This document shows, piece after piece, positions 12,774-25,329 of a stretch of 64,000 nucleotides of DNA. A program made the position numbers and the translations under genes. How positions within the stretch are numbered: the first letter of the stretch is position 1; each line of letters starts with the position of its first letter. The notes beneath the pieces were generated by a model. The model ran no database searches, had not been told where the DNA came from, and worked only from the letters and a program-made list of their open reading frames with translations. This stretch comes from Sindora glabra (Eukaryota; Streptophyta; Magnoliopsida; Fabales; Fabaceae): positions 4,301,501-4,365,500 of the forward strand of contig CM035230.1 in the NCBI GenBank assembly GCA_020226215.1. The letters are read 5' to 3'.

Positions 12774-13258
12774 ATGACCAATTATGAGGATTGGGCTGAA
12801 TTACTAAAGCTATATCTAGCAATCTCTAACCTTGACTTAACAATTAGGGAAACAAAACTTCAGATCAATGTTAAGTCCATTATAGATAAAAAAAATCATC
12901 ATGAAAAGTAAATCCACTCTAATAGAGTGTATTTGATGGTAATAAAGTACATGATAAATAAAATAATAAAAGAGAGCATTCCCAAAATGATGAATGCAAA
13001 AGAATTTCTAGATTATGTAACTAAAAGTATAAGAAGTTTAATAAGGTTAAAAAGGAACGATATCTTTTATTGCTTGAGAAATTAATGTATAATGGTGTTA
13101 GCAAGGGTTACTATAACCATGAAAGAAAAAAAGGTGAGAAAGGTGAATCTATTGAACAACAACGCTATAAACCAAATAAGGCTCAAGTTAAGGGTAACTG
13201 TAAGTTCTACAAGAAGTATAGGCATAGGAAAGTGGAGTGTTTTAAATACAAGAAATAG
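12774..13258 (+). pseudogene. Copia gag pseudogene
   Basis: The reading starts at ATG 12774 with MTNYEDWAELLKLYLAISNL, typical of the plant copia gag family. Next comes a break near 12907, then NRVYLMVIKYM and NAKEFLDYVTK. The nucleocapsid zinc knuckle at about 13199-13240 reads CKFYKKYRHRKVEC: the second cysteine of CX2CX4HX4C is Tyr, so the finger is lost. A run of basic residues (KGEKGESIEQQRYKPNK) precedes it, as in functional gags. Confidence 0.8.
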
Positions 13259-13329
13259 TTAAAAAGAAAAAGAAAGACACCTATCTAGCTCTAGTCTATT
13301 TTAAGTCAAATATAGTTGATGTACTATCA

Positions 13330-14450
13330 AATTCTTAGTAGTTAGATACTGATGTAATTATTCATGTGACTAATTATCTTTAGGTGCTAACAAATCTAAG
13401 AAAATCAAATAAAGGAAAGCTAATAGTGAGACTTAGAAATAGAGATAGAGTTAAAGTAGAGTACATAAGATTAATGAAGTTAAAGTTGAAGCCTAGATAA
13501 GAGCTTTTATTGAATAATATAGTTTATGTACCTTCCATGAGAAGGAATTAAATTTTCATTATTATGTTGGACTTTGTTGGATACTCTTATAATTTTGGAA
13601 ATGGAAAAGGCTTAATTATTTTATAAATCTTCTATTATTGGTATTGCTTCTGTGTGTGATGGTTTATATGATATTGATTTAGATCTTAACTTTGCCAACT
13701 CAATAAACTCTGTTGTGGGCAAAAAAAAGTGTTGAATTGATGAAAGATCCTCAATGTTATGACATAGACAATTAAGACGCATATCTAAAGATAGAATTTG
13801 AAGACTTATGAAGGAAGAAGTATTTTGTGATCTGAACTTCTTAGATTTTGGAACATGTATAGATTGCATTAAAGGAAAACTTACGACTTAAGCTAAAAAG
13901 GTAAGAGAAGTAAAAAGGATAATATTCTAAAACTAATCCACACCAATATTAATGGGCATATCACACCTAATGCTATAAAAGGCTACAGATATTTCATCAT
14001 ATTTATTGATGATTACTCCAAATTTAGTTGGGTATAGCTGCTTAGTGATAAGTTAAAATTATTATAAGCTTTCAAGTTATTCAAGGTGGCAATTGAACTG
14101 AAATTGGCGAAATAGATAAAGTGTGTTAATTTTAATAGAAGTAATGAGTATTATGGTACGTAATAAAATAGGAAGAAACCCTTAACCTTTTTACGAGATA
14201 CCTATAAGATTGTAGAATTTAAGTAACTTACAATATGCCTAGTACATTAGACCAAAATGGAATTATGAAAAAGTGGAATAGAACTCTCATGGATATGGGG
14301 AGATGCATACTGGCCCATACTTTATTCCTAGAATTCTTACGTGGTGATGCATTGAGAACAGCGGCATACATCCCAAATCAAGTTCCTAGTAAGTCAATAC
14401 ATAAAATCCCTTATGAACTATTATACGGTAAAAAGCCTAGTTTGTAGTAT
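13330..14450 (+). pseudogene. Copia protease and integrase pseudogene
   Basis: The protease remnant at about 13343-13380 reads LDTDVIIHVTN where active copies have LDSGATTHVTN; the catalytic DSG is gone. The integrase core begins near 13937 with LIHTNINGHITP and FIIFIDDYSKFSWV, and a SNEYYG block (usually GGEYYG) lies near 14140. The frame at 14235-14447 gives MPSTLDQNGIMKKWNRTLMD and ends VPSKSIHKIPYELLYGKKP, the conserved integrase C-terminal core. Several stops separate these blocks. Confidence 0.82.
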
Positions 14451-14994
14451 TTTCAAGTTTGAGGTTACAAAGTTGAAATAAAGTCATACATTCCATCCAC
14501 AAGAAAATTCAATTTAAAAACTATTAATAGATACTACATTAGGTATTGTTGTGGCTTGAGGGCAAGTAGATTTTACTATTTAACTCATTATACTAGAGTA
14601 ATTGAGTCTGATTAAGTGATCTTTTTTTAGGATGAGTTAGATAATAGAAGTCAAATACCATGTATTATGGATTTCTCTGAAGATAGAACAATTGTTCCCT
14701 CAGCACCAATAGTGGAAGAATCATCTTCTTTTACTCCATCAATTAATTTGATACAGCTAATGGCAAAAGATGTTGAGCCAAATGAAATAAACAAAGAAAT
14801 TTCACTAAGAAGATCTCATAAAGTCCATAAATTAGTAATTCTTAATTATTATCTTATATATCTGTAGAAGCATGAATATGATATTAATGATGATACTGAT
14901 CTTACAACCTTTTTCTTAACTATGACCAGTTTAGATTGTTTTGATTGGATAAATATTATAAAGGATGAGTTAGCTTCAATGCATAAGAATCAAG

Positions 14995-15640
14995 TGTAAG
15001 ATTAGTGGAATTTCCTGCAGGTTGTAAGCTAGTTGGATGCAAATAAGTCTTCAAAACCAAGAAAGGTGTTCGAGGTAAAGTTAAGAGGTACAAAGCTAGA
15101 TTAGTAGCAAGATGTTACACCCAAAGGGAAGGTGTAGACTATAAAGAAATTTTTTCACCAATTTCAACCAAAAACTCATTCTGTGTTATCATGGCTTTAG
15201 TAGTTTATTTTGCTTTAGAGTTGCAATAGATGAATGTAAAAATAGCTTTCCTGAATGGTGATTTAATAGAAATTATTTATATAAACTAACTAGATAGTTT
15301 CCAAGACAAGGGAAAGGAACACCTTGTGTGCTAATGTAAAAAGTCCATTTATAGTTTAAAATAAGCTTCTAGATAGCGGTACCTTAAGTTCGATGAGGTA
15401 GTAACTTCTTTTAGGTTTAAGGAAAATGCAGTTGATTAATGTATTTACATATTGAATAGTGTGAGCAGTTTTGTTATTCTAGTGCTATACATAAATGACA
15501 ATCTCCTTGTGAGTAATGACATGCACTTACTGACTAAGACAAAATAAATGTTATCCAAACATTTTGATATGAAAGATCTTAGAAATGCCTCTTATGTTTT
15601 AGAGATAGAGATCTATCATGACAAATCTGAGGTTTACTTG
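14995..15640 (+). pseudogene. Copia reverse transcriptase pseudogene
   Basis: The blocks KRYKARLVARCYTQREGVDY and YKEIFSPIS (15090-15160) are followed by MNVKIAFLNGDLIEIIYIN (about 15230-15285). The catalytic box near 15480-15510 reads VLYINDNLLVSND, where active elements have YVDDILLAS: the first catalytic aspartate is Asn. DMKDLRNASYVLEIEI at about 15568-15615 is the conserved thumb/connection motif. In-frame stops make it inactive. Confidence 0.85.
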
Positions 15641-15779
15641 ATTTATCTTAGCAAACTTACATTGAGAAAGTACTAAAGAGGTTCAAAATGTTAACATAGT
15701 CTCAAGTTTCCACACCTTTTTCAAAAGGAGAAACTTTTCTTTATGTCATAGTATCCTCAAAATGATGTTAAAATAGAAA

Positions 15780-16400
15780 GAATAAAAAATGTCCTATATA
15801 CATTAATTCTCGGTAGCCTGATATATGCTCAAGTATGTACACATCCTAATATAGCTTATGCTATTCATGTATTGGGGAGATACTTAAGTAATCTTAGTTA
15901 GAGACATTGGACTATCGTGAAGAGAATCATGAGGTACTTTTAGGGAATAAAAGATTACATGCTAACTTATAAGAGATCAAGTGATCTCACAATTACATGC
16001 TACTTGGATTTAGATTTTGTTAGTTATCTGAATGATTATAAATCTACATCTGGATACATCTTTATGATGGTATGTGGAGCTATGTCATGGAAAGGTGTTA
16101 AGGAGTCCTTAACAGCAACCTCTACTATAGAAGCAAAATATGCCATATATTATGAAGTCACTTGCATGACTATATGAGTAAGGAACTTTATGATTAGTTT
16201 CTAGATTATTGAGAGTATCTCAAGACCCTTGACCATCCATTGCAACAACACCACAGTTGTAAACTTCTCTCATAACAATAAAAATTCTACTTGTACGAAG
16301 CATTTGGATATAAAGTATCAATTTGTACAAGAGAAGGTATGCAAGCATATTATATATATTTGAACATATTTTCATAGATCATATGCTCGTGGGTCCACTA
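15780..16400 (+). pseudogene. Copia RNase H pseudogene
   Basis: It contains GSLIYAQVCTHPNIAYAIHV and HWTIVKRIMRYF, then the 72-codon frame 15959-16177 with CYLDLDFVSYLNDYKSTSGY, GGAMSWK-like CGAMSWKGVKESL and STIEAKYAIYYEV. This is the copia-type RNase H that removes the RNA template. The domain carries a stop after TCMTI. KHLDIKYQFVQEKV follows at 16300, the conserved HIDI-HH-like tail. Confidence 0.85.
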
Positions 16401-16925
16401 ACCAAAGCTTAATAGTAGGAGTATATCATGATCATGTAATCAATATGAGATTAGTTAAGTCTTTTGATGTTTTAGGTTAGTGGGAGTATTATAATATAAA
16501 CTATTTTCTCAAGATGTATATAAATGAAATATTCACATTTACTATATATTATACACATTTTTGTTATGACATATTTATAAAAATATTTAGATCCTGTCTC
16601 AATACTATGATGAGATTAATGATTCTCATTTAGCATATTAGGCAGATGCTTCGACCTAATGTGTAAAGATTTATATATGATTGTCATAATTTTGTTATGT
16701 AAATCTTATTGAGTACAAACTTGTTATGTATATCTCTATCAAATATTGTATATAGTTAATGAGATGTAAGTGTACAATATATATATTTCATTAATATCCC
16801 CATCGGATACTATGTTTTATATTACTAGACTTTTATGATCTTAATTTAGACCAATGAGTGTAAAAATGCTATAATTTTCATTTATATCTTATTAAAGTGG
16901 CCATTATTATTGAATTAAATGGTCC

Positions 16926-16936
16926 AAGTGGGAGAT
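16926..16936 (+). other. Polypurine tract of copia element
   Basis: AAGTGGGAGAT lies directly before the 3' LTR. It is the expected plus-strand primer site. Confidence 0.85.
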
Positions 16937-17395
16937 TGTTGGAATTTCTATTGTGGACCTATTAATTCAATAATAAAATAAGATGTAAAAGAATTTAACC
17001 CAATATAAAAGTGACTGAATAGTTTGGACCCAATGGCATTCTAACCTAACTAATATGATAATGGGTAGTTCTCGACGATGGGTCAACCACCAATATTATT
17101 AATATAAATAAAGGTCACTACTCCTAAACTCTATGATTGATTCTGTACACTCTCCATCGATGTTAAAAAGTCTCCCCAATCAAATCCTCATTTAGGGTTA
17201 ATTGGAGCAGCAAATCCTTATTGGAGTTTGTGATCAAGGTCAATTGCGTGTAGTTTATAGCTTGTAGCAAATCTTGATTTCATACTCGCTCACAATGAAT
17301 TGATCAAGTAATAATAAATCTTTTCTCCACATTTAATATTATTCTTTTCACATGATTCAATTTTGGATTTATTTTTGTAAAATTTAATTTTAACA
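16937..17395 (+). repeat. 3' LTR of copia element
   Basis: It runs from TGTTGGAATTTC to TTTTAACA, 459 bp, one base shorter than the 5' copy. Most differences from the 5' LTR are transitions. Confidence 0.92.
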
Positions 17396-17400
17396 ATAAA

Positions 17401-20400
17401 AGGATGTTAGGCTATATGGTATTTCTAACACATTATTCCATTTACTTGAAACACGTTAAGAAAAAAATTTAAAAGTAAAAAAAATTATTTTAGTAAAATT
17501 TTTAAAAAAATAGACAAATTTCATATACTAACCATTATGAAAATATATAAATATTTTTGAAACATATAGGGTGAAATCTAAATATTAAAAATGAGTGTGG
17601 TCAGATGCCATTGAATTTATCATATTAATCTTCACTAGATCATTAAAATTATCATCTAATTAAATAGAATAACACATTGAATTTGTAACTTTTGGATATG
17701 ATTGAATTTAAAATTATATTAGAATTTATAGTTTCAAATATAAATGTGATGTCATTATCTTTTTATTAATTTAGGAAGTTTTCAATCACTTTATTTCAAG
17801 TATTGTCTTTGGCATGACCAAAATGTGTATATTAGGATTCTCCAAAGTTAGGGATATTGAAGATGGATTTAAATTTAATCTATTGTTAGTATAAAAAGTT
17901 CATTTATACTATCACTTACTTATATATTATTATATTAATAAAAAATTATTAAAATTAATTTATTATTGTTAAAATTTATAATTACAATAACCATTTTAAT
18001 GAAATGTATTTTTTAATTTATTAATAGTGTAAAATATTTTACACTAATATTATATCAAATTTAAACCCATGAAAGATTTATTATAGTTCTTCTTCTTCAA
18101 AAAGCCAAATCTACTATATCTTGATGAAAGTGCAAGCAAATCTATGTCAATAGCCAAAATATATAAACAAAGTTGTGAGATATTATAAAAAAAAGTTGTG
18201 AATTTTATAGAATAGTTGTATACAACTGTTTATATATGACATAAGTTATATAGAGTGAAACTAATTATACAAAACTTATAATTTTTTAATAAAATTTCAT
18301 AATTTTATTCATTAATATTGTCACTTAGCACAAATTTGCCTCCTTCTACTGGGGTTTATAATCTTGCCCTTTTCAAAAACATCTTAAACATTTCGTTTCT
18401 TATATTGAATTACATTCTTCTCTTACCTAGAAGTGTCAAGTATGTGTCTAACAATGGATTGAAAATGACTTTTAGCCTAGCCTAGCAAAATTGCTTTTCT
18501 TGAGATTAAAAGGTGTAAGGGTGAGATTATAATTTCCTTTCTTATGTTATATTTAGATTTAGAAATTGAAGTTGGTAATTCAATTATTAAAAATTTTAAA
18601 TTTTATAAGAGAAAATATTTTATTTAGTAATACATAGATAGAACTTATAAATATCATTTTATAAATTATACATTTACTTTTAAAATATCATATTGATTAT
18701 CATTTTTTATCTATAAAAACTAAGTAAAATTATTTATTTCTAAATATCATATTGATTATCATTTTTTATCTATAAAAACTAAGTAAAATTATTTATTTCT
18801 AATACAAAACTTTAAAATTTATAATATTTACTAAATATTTTATCCAAGCACAAGATTAAGGTAACTCATCATACTTTATTAGCATCTTATCATTCCTAGG
18901 ATAGGGAGAAAAAAGATGTTGAATTGTGGTCGATGATTAGGATTGGGCAACTTGTCAACTACAATTTAATTTTTCTAAAAGCTCATATTAGACTTTGCAA
19001 CTTAGCACTAAAAGATAGTATAATTTTAAAAATTACTCCATTTAATTAGGTTTTGACCCATGTTTGATTTGAGATTATGACCAATTTATACCTAATATTA
19101 GTTTATGAAGTTTAATTATTGTACTAAAAATAATTAATAATTAATATTATTATATTTAATTTTCACTTAAATTTGATAATATATTAAATTCAATTTATAT
19201 ATTAATTTAATTAACAAATAAATTATAAAAATTTGAGAGAAAAATGTACTAACCTCTGTGACGTTTAATAAAATTACATGAACTTCTCTTGAGGATCTAC
19301 TCAAACCTCTCTGGAAGCTTGAAAAAAATGTTACAATTCAACTTAAATTTAAAATTTTCATTAGTTAGATGATGAGAAAAAATTATTATAGATATCAAAT
19401 CAAATAATAACAAATATTCTAAATATTTTGTGATCAAAGATGTGTTAAATAAAATTTAAATGATTAAAAAAATACACTTAGACTGAAAAGTTAACTCTCC
19501 TATCATATTTTATCTTTTATCGATTTAAATTTAATTAAAGCTTATATTTAATCAAAAAATAATCATAATATTCCAATTCTATAATCATTTTTTCTTATCA
19601 TTTAACTAATGACAACTTTAAACTTGGAGTTCCACGTAAAAATTTTGTTATGTTTCAAGTAAGGTTTGTGTAATTCTTTTAAATTAAAGGGTTGCTTAAC
19701 TTCAATGAACAATGATAATGTGAAAATTTTTTTCAATAATTAATTTATAGGATAGAATCAATGAATTTAATTCACTTATAACTAACTTTTGAATTTGTTT
19801 AAATCATTAATATAATATTGATTTTATTCTTTTAATAATAATTGATTACCCATATTGCTAAAATTTTATTTATTCAGTTAAATAATAAAGGGATTGTTAA
19901 TTTGAAAAAATCCTTTTGTTTTGACTTGCATCCGTAAACTATAGTAAATTCAGATAGGACAATCACCAAGAAAAGAAGCTTGGCTTGATTTGGTTTTTAG
20001 TACAAAGTAAAATTAATTAATATTTCAAAGTTGAGATGCACTGGATTGTTTTAATAGAAATTTTGAATTTTCAGAACCGGGATTCAAACAACATGGCATT
20101 CTAATTCTAATTAGGTATAAATATATAGTATTAGGTACAAAACAAAGTCGCTATCGAAGGTCACTTCTTTGTTGAAATGATAAGGAGTAAGGGAGAATTA
20201 AATTTTTGAGAGACTAGTAAACTAATTGATAATAAAAAGGAAACTACTAATAAAGCATTGACAAGATACTTATTGACATTTTATTAGCTAAGAACAGAAG
20301 GGTGAGTTCTCCTTAATAAAGGACCAGGTATTATAGTACAGCCCAAAGTTTAAATATAATTTTGGTATTTATATATAAAGCAAACATATTTGATCCTCCT

Positions 20401-20900
20401 TTGATTAAATATTTTACTTTGATCTTTCTAATATATTAATTAAATTAAATTAAATTAGATTCAAATTATTAATTTTTGATAGATTTAGGATAAAACTCCA
20501 AATTGATGCTTACGTATTCAATAGGATTCCAAACTAATAATCATCGGAGAAAAATGTTAATGAAACTACATTTTTTTTTTTATTAGAAAGTTAGAGAAAC
20601 TAACTTTTATCCAATTATATAAGCGACTCATCTGATTTGTAGAACTATTTTGATTTAACTATTAGCATTATATAATTGACCAATTATTCTTCTGACGATA
20701 AAAATTTAGAATTTTATTAAAGCTCCCCCCCCCTTTTTTTTTTTTTTGCCAATTTGGCTAAAGTTATTAATATGAAAATCCAGTTTGTATATTACTTTGA
20801 ATATTAGGTTGCAAGATTATATTCAAGCCTAAAATTAAAAATCTTTTAATTTAAACATTCAATTTAATTACAATTTTAGAAAAAATAATAATACTAAGAT
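17401..20900. other. AT-rich intergenic region, no gene recognised
   Basis: No ORF or transposon domain can be supported on either strand. It holds the 59-bp tandem duplication at 18683 and a C9-then-T homopolymer near 20726-20748. Confidence 0.6.
18683..18800. repeat. Perfect 59-bp tandem duplication
   Basis: Two copies of a unit starting AAATATCATATTGATTATC lie head to tail (18683-18741 and 18742-18800). I see no mismatch between them, so the duplication is recent compared with the decayed elements around it. Confidence 0.85.
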
Positions 20901-20934
20901 TTGAGTAGAGTAAGTTGTTTTTCCAAGCTAACAT

Positions 20935-21158
20935 CCCCCTTGCCTCTTTTGCCTTTCATTTTTCTGTTCTGCTGCGATTTATCTTCTCCAAGTCATGTGT
21001 GTCCCCACTAGCGGGATATTCCAGAAAAAGGAAAAATTCATGTGAGGTCGCTTTCAAGCCAAGCTAAAAATCACAAATATTATCTACAAACAACTGATGG
21101 TATGTGTTAATTGAAATTGGCAGAGTGACGATATTTTCCAGAAAAGGCGTTCTGAAAA
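20935..21158 (+). promoter_or_regulatory. Probable 5' UTR and proximal promoter of the plastid-protein gene
   Basis: Composition becomes less AT-rich about 220 bp before the ATG, as in a promoter/5' UTR. A short motif TTCCAGAAAA occurs twice (near 21020 and 21135). I see no clear TATA box at a standard distance, so the transcription start is not placed. Confidence 0.35.
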
Positions 21159-21423
21159 ATGTTGTCTTTGCAACTCCTCTGCTTTTGCAAGCAGATACAT
21201 TTTCCTCTATCTGGGAAGCGCAACCCACTTGCTTTTAAACAACACAGCGATCACATATTCAAGAAAAGGTCTCCTTCTTCCTTTTGTTATGTAGTTCATT
21301 CAGTTAAAGAAGATTCCCAGCAGTACGAAGTAGACTCAGACAAAGCTAGAGAAGCCCTGCAAAATCTTGACCAGCAACTTCAGTCTCTCTCTAAAAGACA
21401 AGTCCCTTCTCCCAGAATTAGAG
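21159..21423 (+). CDS. Exon 1 of a probable plastid membrane protein (N-terminal 88 codons)
   Basis: This is the first coding exon of a small nuclear gene whose joined product is 142 residues. Residues 1-45 are rich in Ser, Lys, Arg and hydrophobics with almost no acidic residues (one Asp), as in a chloroplast transit peptide. Residues 57-80 form a charged helix (DSDKAREALQNLDQQLQSLS). The exon ends after 88 codons plus one base, at AGAG before the donor GTAACC (21424). Joining to 31153 makes a GCT codon and continues in frame as PRIRASDVKIT. That junction matches my memory of a conserved uncharacterised plastid protein in land plants; the precise function is unknown to me. The start is the first ATG of the frame. 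The exon has more balanced base composition than its surroundings, as expected of a gene under selection. Confidence 0.82.
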
Positions 21424-21975
21424 GTAACCTCTCTCTCTCTCTCTGTATTTTTAACTGTCGGTAAGATTATTAATAGCAATCACAAACAACAAAATTCACA
21501 ATTGCAAAGTAAATTTGTAATTATAGAACCTAATGCACCATCAGTACCAATATTATATACAATATTAAAGTTGTAAACTAGGAAAATATTGTGATAAGTT
21601 AAATACTTTAATATCATAATAATAACTATGTAGTACTGAAAATATTTATTGAGATTTATATTTGAGTTTAAACCCTAAAATTGTTCGACTGGGAAACACT
21701 GGAACAGAAAAATAGGCTATGGTTGCAGTTGATTTGAATTACTGAGAACGCTTTTGGATTTTCGGATAATAAACGACATACTTGACTGTCGTTTTTGCAT
21801 TTTTGTTATTAACTTCAGCTCATTTTCGTTTCACATATATTTTGATAAGGACTTTCATTGATAAAGGAAACCGAATCTACAGTTTACACCTGGTCTAAAT
21901 TTTATGTATTCACTATTCAATAATTAAATAGTGTTTAAAATTCCAACGCAATAAAATGCAGGAAATTATAAAATA

Positions 21976-22561
21976 CTCCCTCCATTCTTTATTATTTATA
22001 ATATTTTAAATTAAAACTCCATTTGTTTCAAACATTTTCTATAAAAATATAATTATAAAATGTTAGAATAAAGTGAAAGTGTATTACTTATTTAATATTA
22101 AATATGAAAAATTGAAAGAAATTAATTTTTTATGTTTTAAAAAGGAATTTACTTTTTTTAATTTCTAAATTTTTAAATTTTATTTTTTTAGTCATCAATG
22201 TAAATGGCATATCATTCCTTCATTAATATATAAACAAATGATATTTTCTTATAGAAAATACTTTTCAATAAAACAAATAAAGCCTAAATTTTTCTTTTTT
22301 TTATCATTTGCTTTAGAATTTCAATGAAATATTAAATATTCTTTTTTCAATTTTATCTATTATTTTTATTAATAAATATTTCTTTATGTTAAATTATCAA
22401 CTCACTTGCATTTATTTTATTATATTTCTTTTCTTATTTTTAATTATTTTACATTATGCATAAATGATAGTTTTGAAAATTTAATTAAAAATAAATAAAT
22501 TATACTATTTTCTTAATATATGTAAAAATAATTAATTATGACAAGTAATATAGAATGGGAG
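21976..22561. mobile_element. Stowaway-like MITE (Tc1/mariner group) in intron
   Basis: The left end CTCCCTCCATTCTTTATTA is mirrored at the right end (TAATATAGAATGGGAG, inverse CTCCCATTCTATATTA). TA dinucleotides lie immediately outside (21974-21975 and 22562-22563), the expected target duplication. At 586 bp it is longer than most Stowaway elements, and it has no coding capacity. Confidence 0.75.
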
Positions 22562-24149
22562 TAATCATTAAATCACAATTGGTAACCTACAATGATTGAT
22601 TTGAGTGGCAAAGGGTTAAATTTTTTTAAGTAAAATTTTAAATTTAAACTTCGTAGAGAAAGTTATTATTGAAAAAACTTTGGTACTCAAAATAGATTCA
22701 ATCTAACTTGAATTCAGATTAGTTGAATGCGTAAATAAACTACTGAATAGCAGATTATTCATTAAAAAAATAGACAAAGATGGTCAGAGATTCAATGACC
22801 ATTTTGACAACTAAAAAATTTCATTGAAGAGAATGGTGTAATGAAAAAGGAAGAGGTGATATCTAATACGATGTTGTATATGCAATTTAATAATGAATTA
22901 TTGTAGTTGATATTTGGGTTTGCAAAGGTCAATCAGTCATGTATCTAAATTTAATGGTCAAAGTGAATCAAGTGAAGGTGAACAAAACCGATTAAGGACC
23001 GCTCTGGTTGATTATGATTTGATTTGGATATTTAACATTGTAGCATTGACCAATACTGTTAGAGTAAATAAAGATAGGGGAGAAAAGATAGAAAAAATTA
23101 CCTAATTTAAAGTACTTGTTATTTGTCCCGGCACTGTGAAAAGTTGAAATTAAAATATTCAGTTATAAAAAAATTTTAAATTAACATGTAACGATGCCTT
23201 GTATTGACTTGAAATGGTTATAGTTGGGGGGAAAAAATCCCACTGCTTATCATCTTATTAGAAAATTTAATATAATTAATGGATGTTGGTTTATTGTATC
23301 AGCCTTTTGTGCACATAATTTTCACATATATATAATTAATGAAATCAAATTAGATATATAAAATTTTAATTAAAATCCTAACAGTGAGTATAAAACTGTA
23401 TGTAAATTAAAGATGATATGTCAAACAAATACACAATAAATCAATAGAATGAAGTCTTATTAGTATGTTTATCAATTAATAAGTAAAAAGGCAGAGTTCG
23501 AATCCCCACTTTACTATTTATTCTTTCCCTTTTCTTCATTAAGCACTCCTTGTTGGTGGTTGTGGTTGTAGGTGTCTTGATAGAAAATTTTTCCCGGAAT
23601 TTTCAGATAAAATAATAAATATATACACAAGAATAGTGTCATTTTTGTTTAAAAGTTCTTGAAAATTAAAAGACATTCGATGAAATAAAAGAGTTAATTA
23701 GGAGGCTGTTGGATAATAAAATTGTAAGATTATTTGATGGTTAAAGGCTGTAATTCTAAATTTCAGAAGTTACGAGAACAAAATTCAGCCACCTCAAATT
23801 TAAAAAAAACATTTTCCTTGAAGATGTGTGTAATTTGTAATAAGGGATTTTATATTTGTAGAAAATAAAAATGATTGGCAAACTTATCTGTAATTCATCG
23901 CTAATAGTAATGTGGATTAAAATTACAATCAATATTTGGATACGGAATAAAATAATAAAATAATTTAATTATAATTATTTTAATAATATATAATTTTGTA
24001 TAACATAAAATTTTGAGGAAATAATTATTTTCAACTGTAGTTAAATAAGGAACTTGTTGAAATATTATAATAAATATAAAATTGATCTTTAGAACAATAT
24101 GAAATGAAGAAAGAGCAAAAGTTTTCATAATTTATAATACAACGAATTC

Positions 24150-24206
<57 letters not shown>
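24150..24206. repeat. (TAA)n microsatellite, about 19 units
   Basis: Uninterrupted trinucleotide repeat in the intron. It is followed by TCAAGAGATT. Confidence 0.95.
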
Positions 24207-25329
24207 TCAAGAGATTTTAAAAATTAATATAAATGAATTTATCATTTACTCTCTTCATAAGTAAAAATAAGATATATGAAGTGTGATATGTAATATGAAT
24301 CAAAATTTAGAATATGAAATATATATATATATATATACCACTTAAACAAATTTTTTTGAGCACCTCTTAACATTATATTTTTCATTGTGTTTATTCATTG
24401 ACTGTTATCATTCTTAAGATCATAACAACATAGTGCATTAAGAAAATTGTAATTACCACTTAATATATTTCAAATACATTAGATTATGATCAATCAAAAA
24501 AATTAAAACATTATAATAATTTGAATTAATGTGTTGGTGTGGAAATTCATCAAATTTTATTTTATTATTGATATGTTTGTATTTTTAAAACAATCCAATA
24601 ATATCATCTTTTTTATACTTTTTAATATTTATTTATAATTTATTGGATATTAACAAAAGAATTGATATATTTAGGATGCATCAAATTATGATTAATTAGA
24701 TAATTTAAACATTTTATATAGTAAATTGAGTTGATGCACAGATTTGGAAGTTTTTATATTTTTTATTTCGTTATTGATGCAAATATTATTAATATATTAA
24801 TATTAATTTTTTATCATCTTCTAAACATATATTATATTAAATTTAATTTAATGTTTAAAATATTTTCAAAAGTTTTAAATATGGTGTGCATTACTTGGAG
24901 TTTTATGCATAACATCTTATATGGAGCACCCCCAAATTTAATCCTATATATTGCATGTTAGTTAATTTCATTCAATGCATTGTTTTGTATATATATTTTT
25001 TAATTTTTTAACATTATTGATGTGCTAATAACTTTCAAAAATATTCTTGTTACATCATCATTTTTTACTTTTTACTTTTTAATTATAACTTATTTGATAT
25101 TGATAAAGAAATATATATTTTACAAAATATTGAATCATAATTAATCAAAGAAAATTGAAAATTTTTAATTAATTGCTTTTGGGTAAGTAAATGGGGCTAA
25201 AAACCTAATGGAAAAAATTGCATACAAATGTTTTGAGGGATAGAAACCCTTAAAGCATCACCAAACAACTAATTCCTAAGACTGGTAGGAGGATTTTCCA
25301 AGATGGGTAATTCAGGATCAAATTGAAAG

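Larger units (their letters stand above)
10658..17395 (+). mobile_element. Full-length, decayed Ty1/copia retrotransposon with two LTRs
   Basis: Both LTRs are present (10658-11117 and 16937-17395), with a primer binding site after the first and a polypurine tract before the second. Flanking pentamers are GTAAA (10653-10657) and ATAAA (17396-17400), a target duplication with one change. Internal order is gag, protease, integrase, reverse transcriptase, RNase H, as in copia. All domains carry stops or frameshifts. The leader from 11133 to about 12770 is long (1.6 kb) and includes a 70-bp TA tract. Aligning the first 100 bases of the two LTRs by eye gives roughly 15-20 differences, so the insertion is old. 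Confidence 0.93.

Noticed and set aside
23470..23520. tRNA-like B box (GTTCGAATCC at 23496-23505), possible SINE or tRNA
   Set aside because: No A box, no cloverleaf and no poly-A or T-rich tail at a fitting distance.
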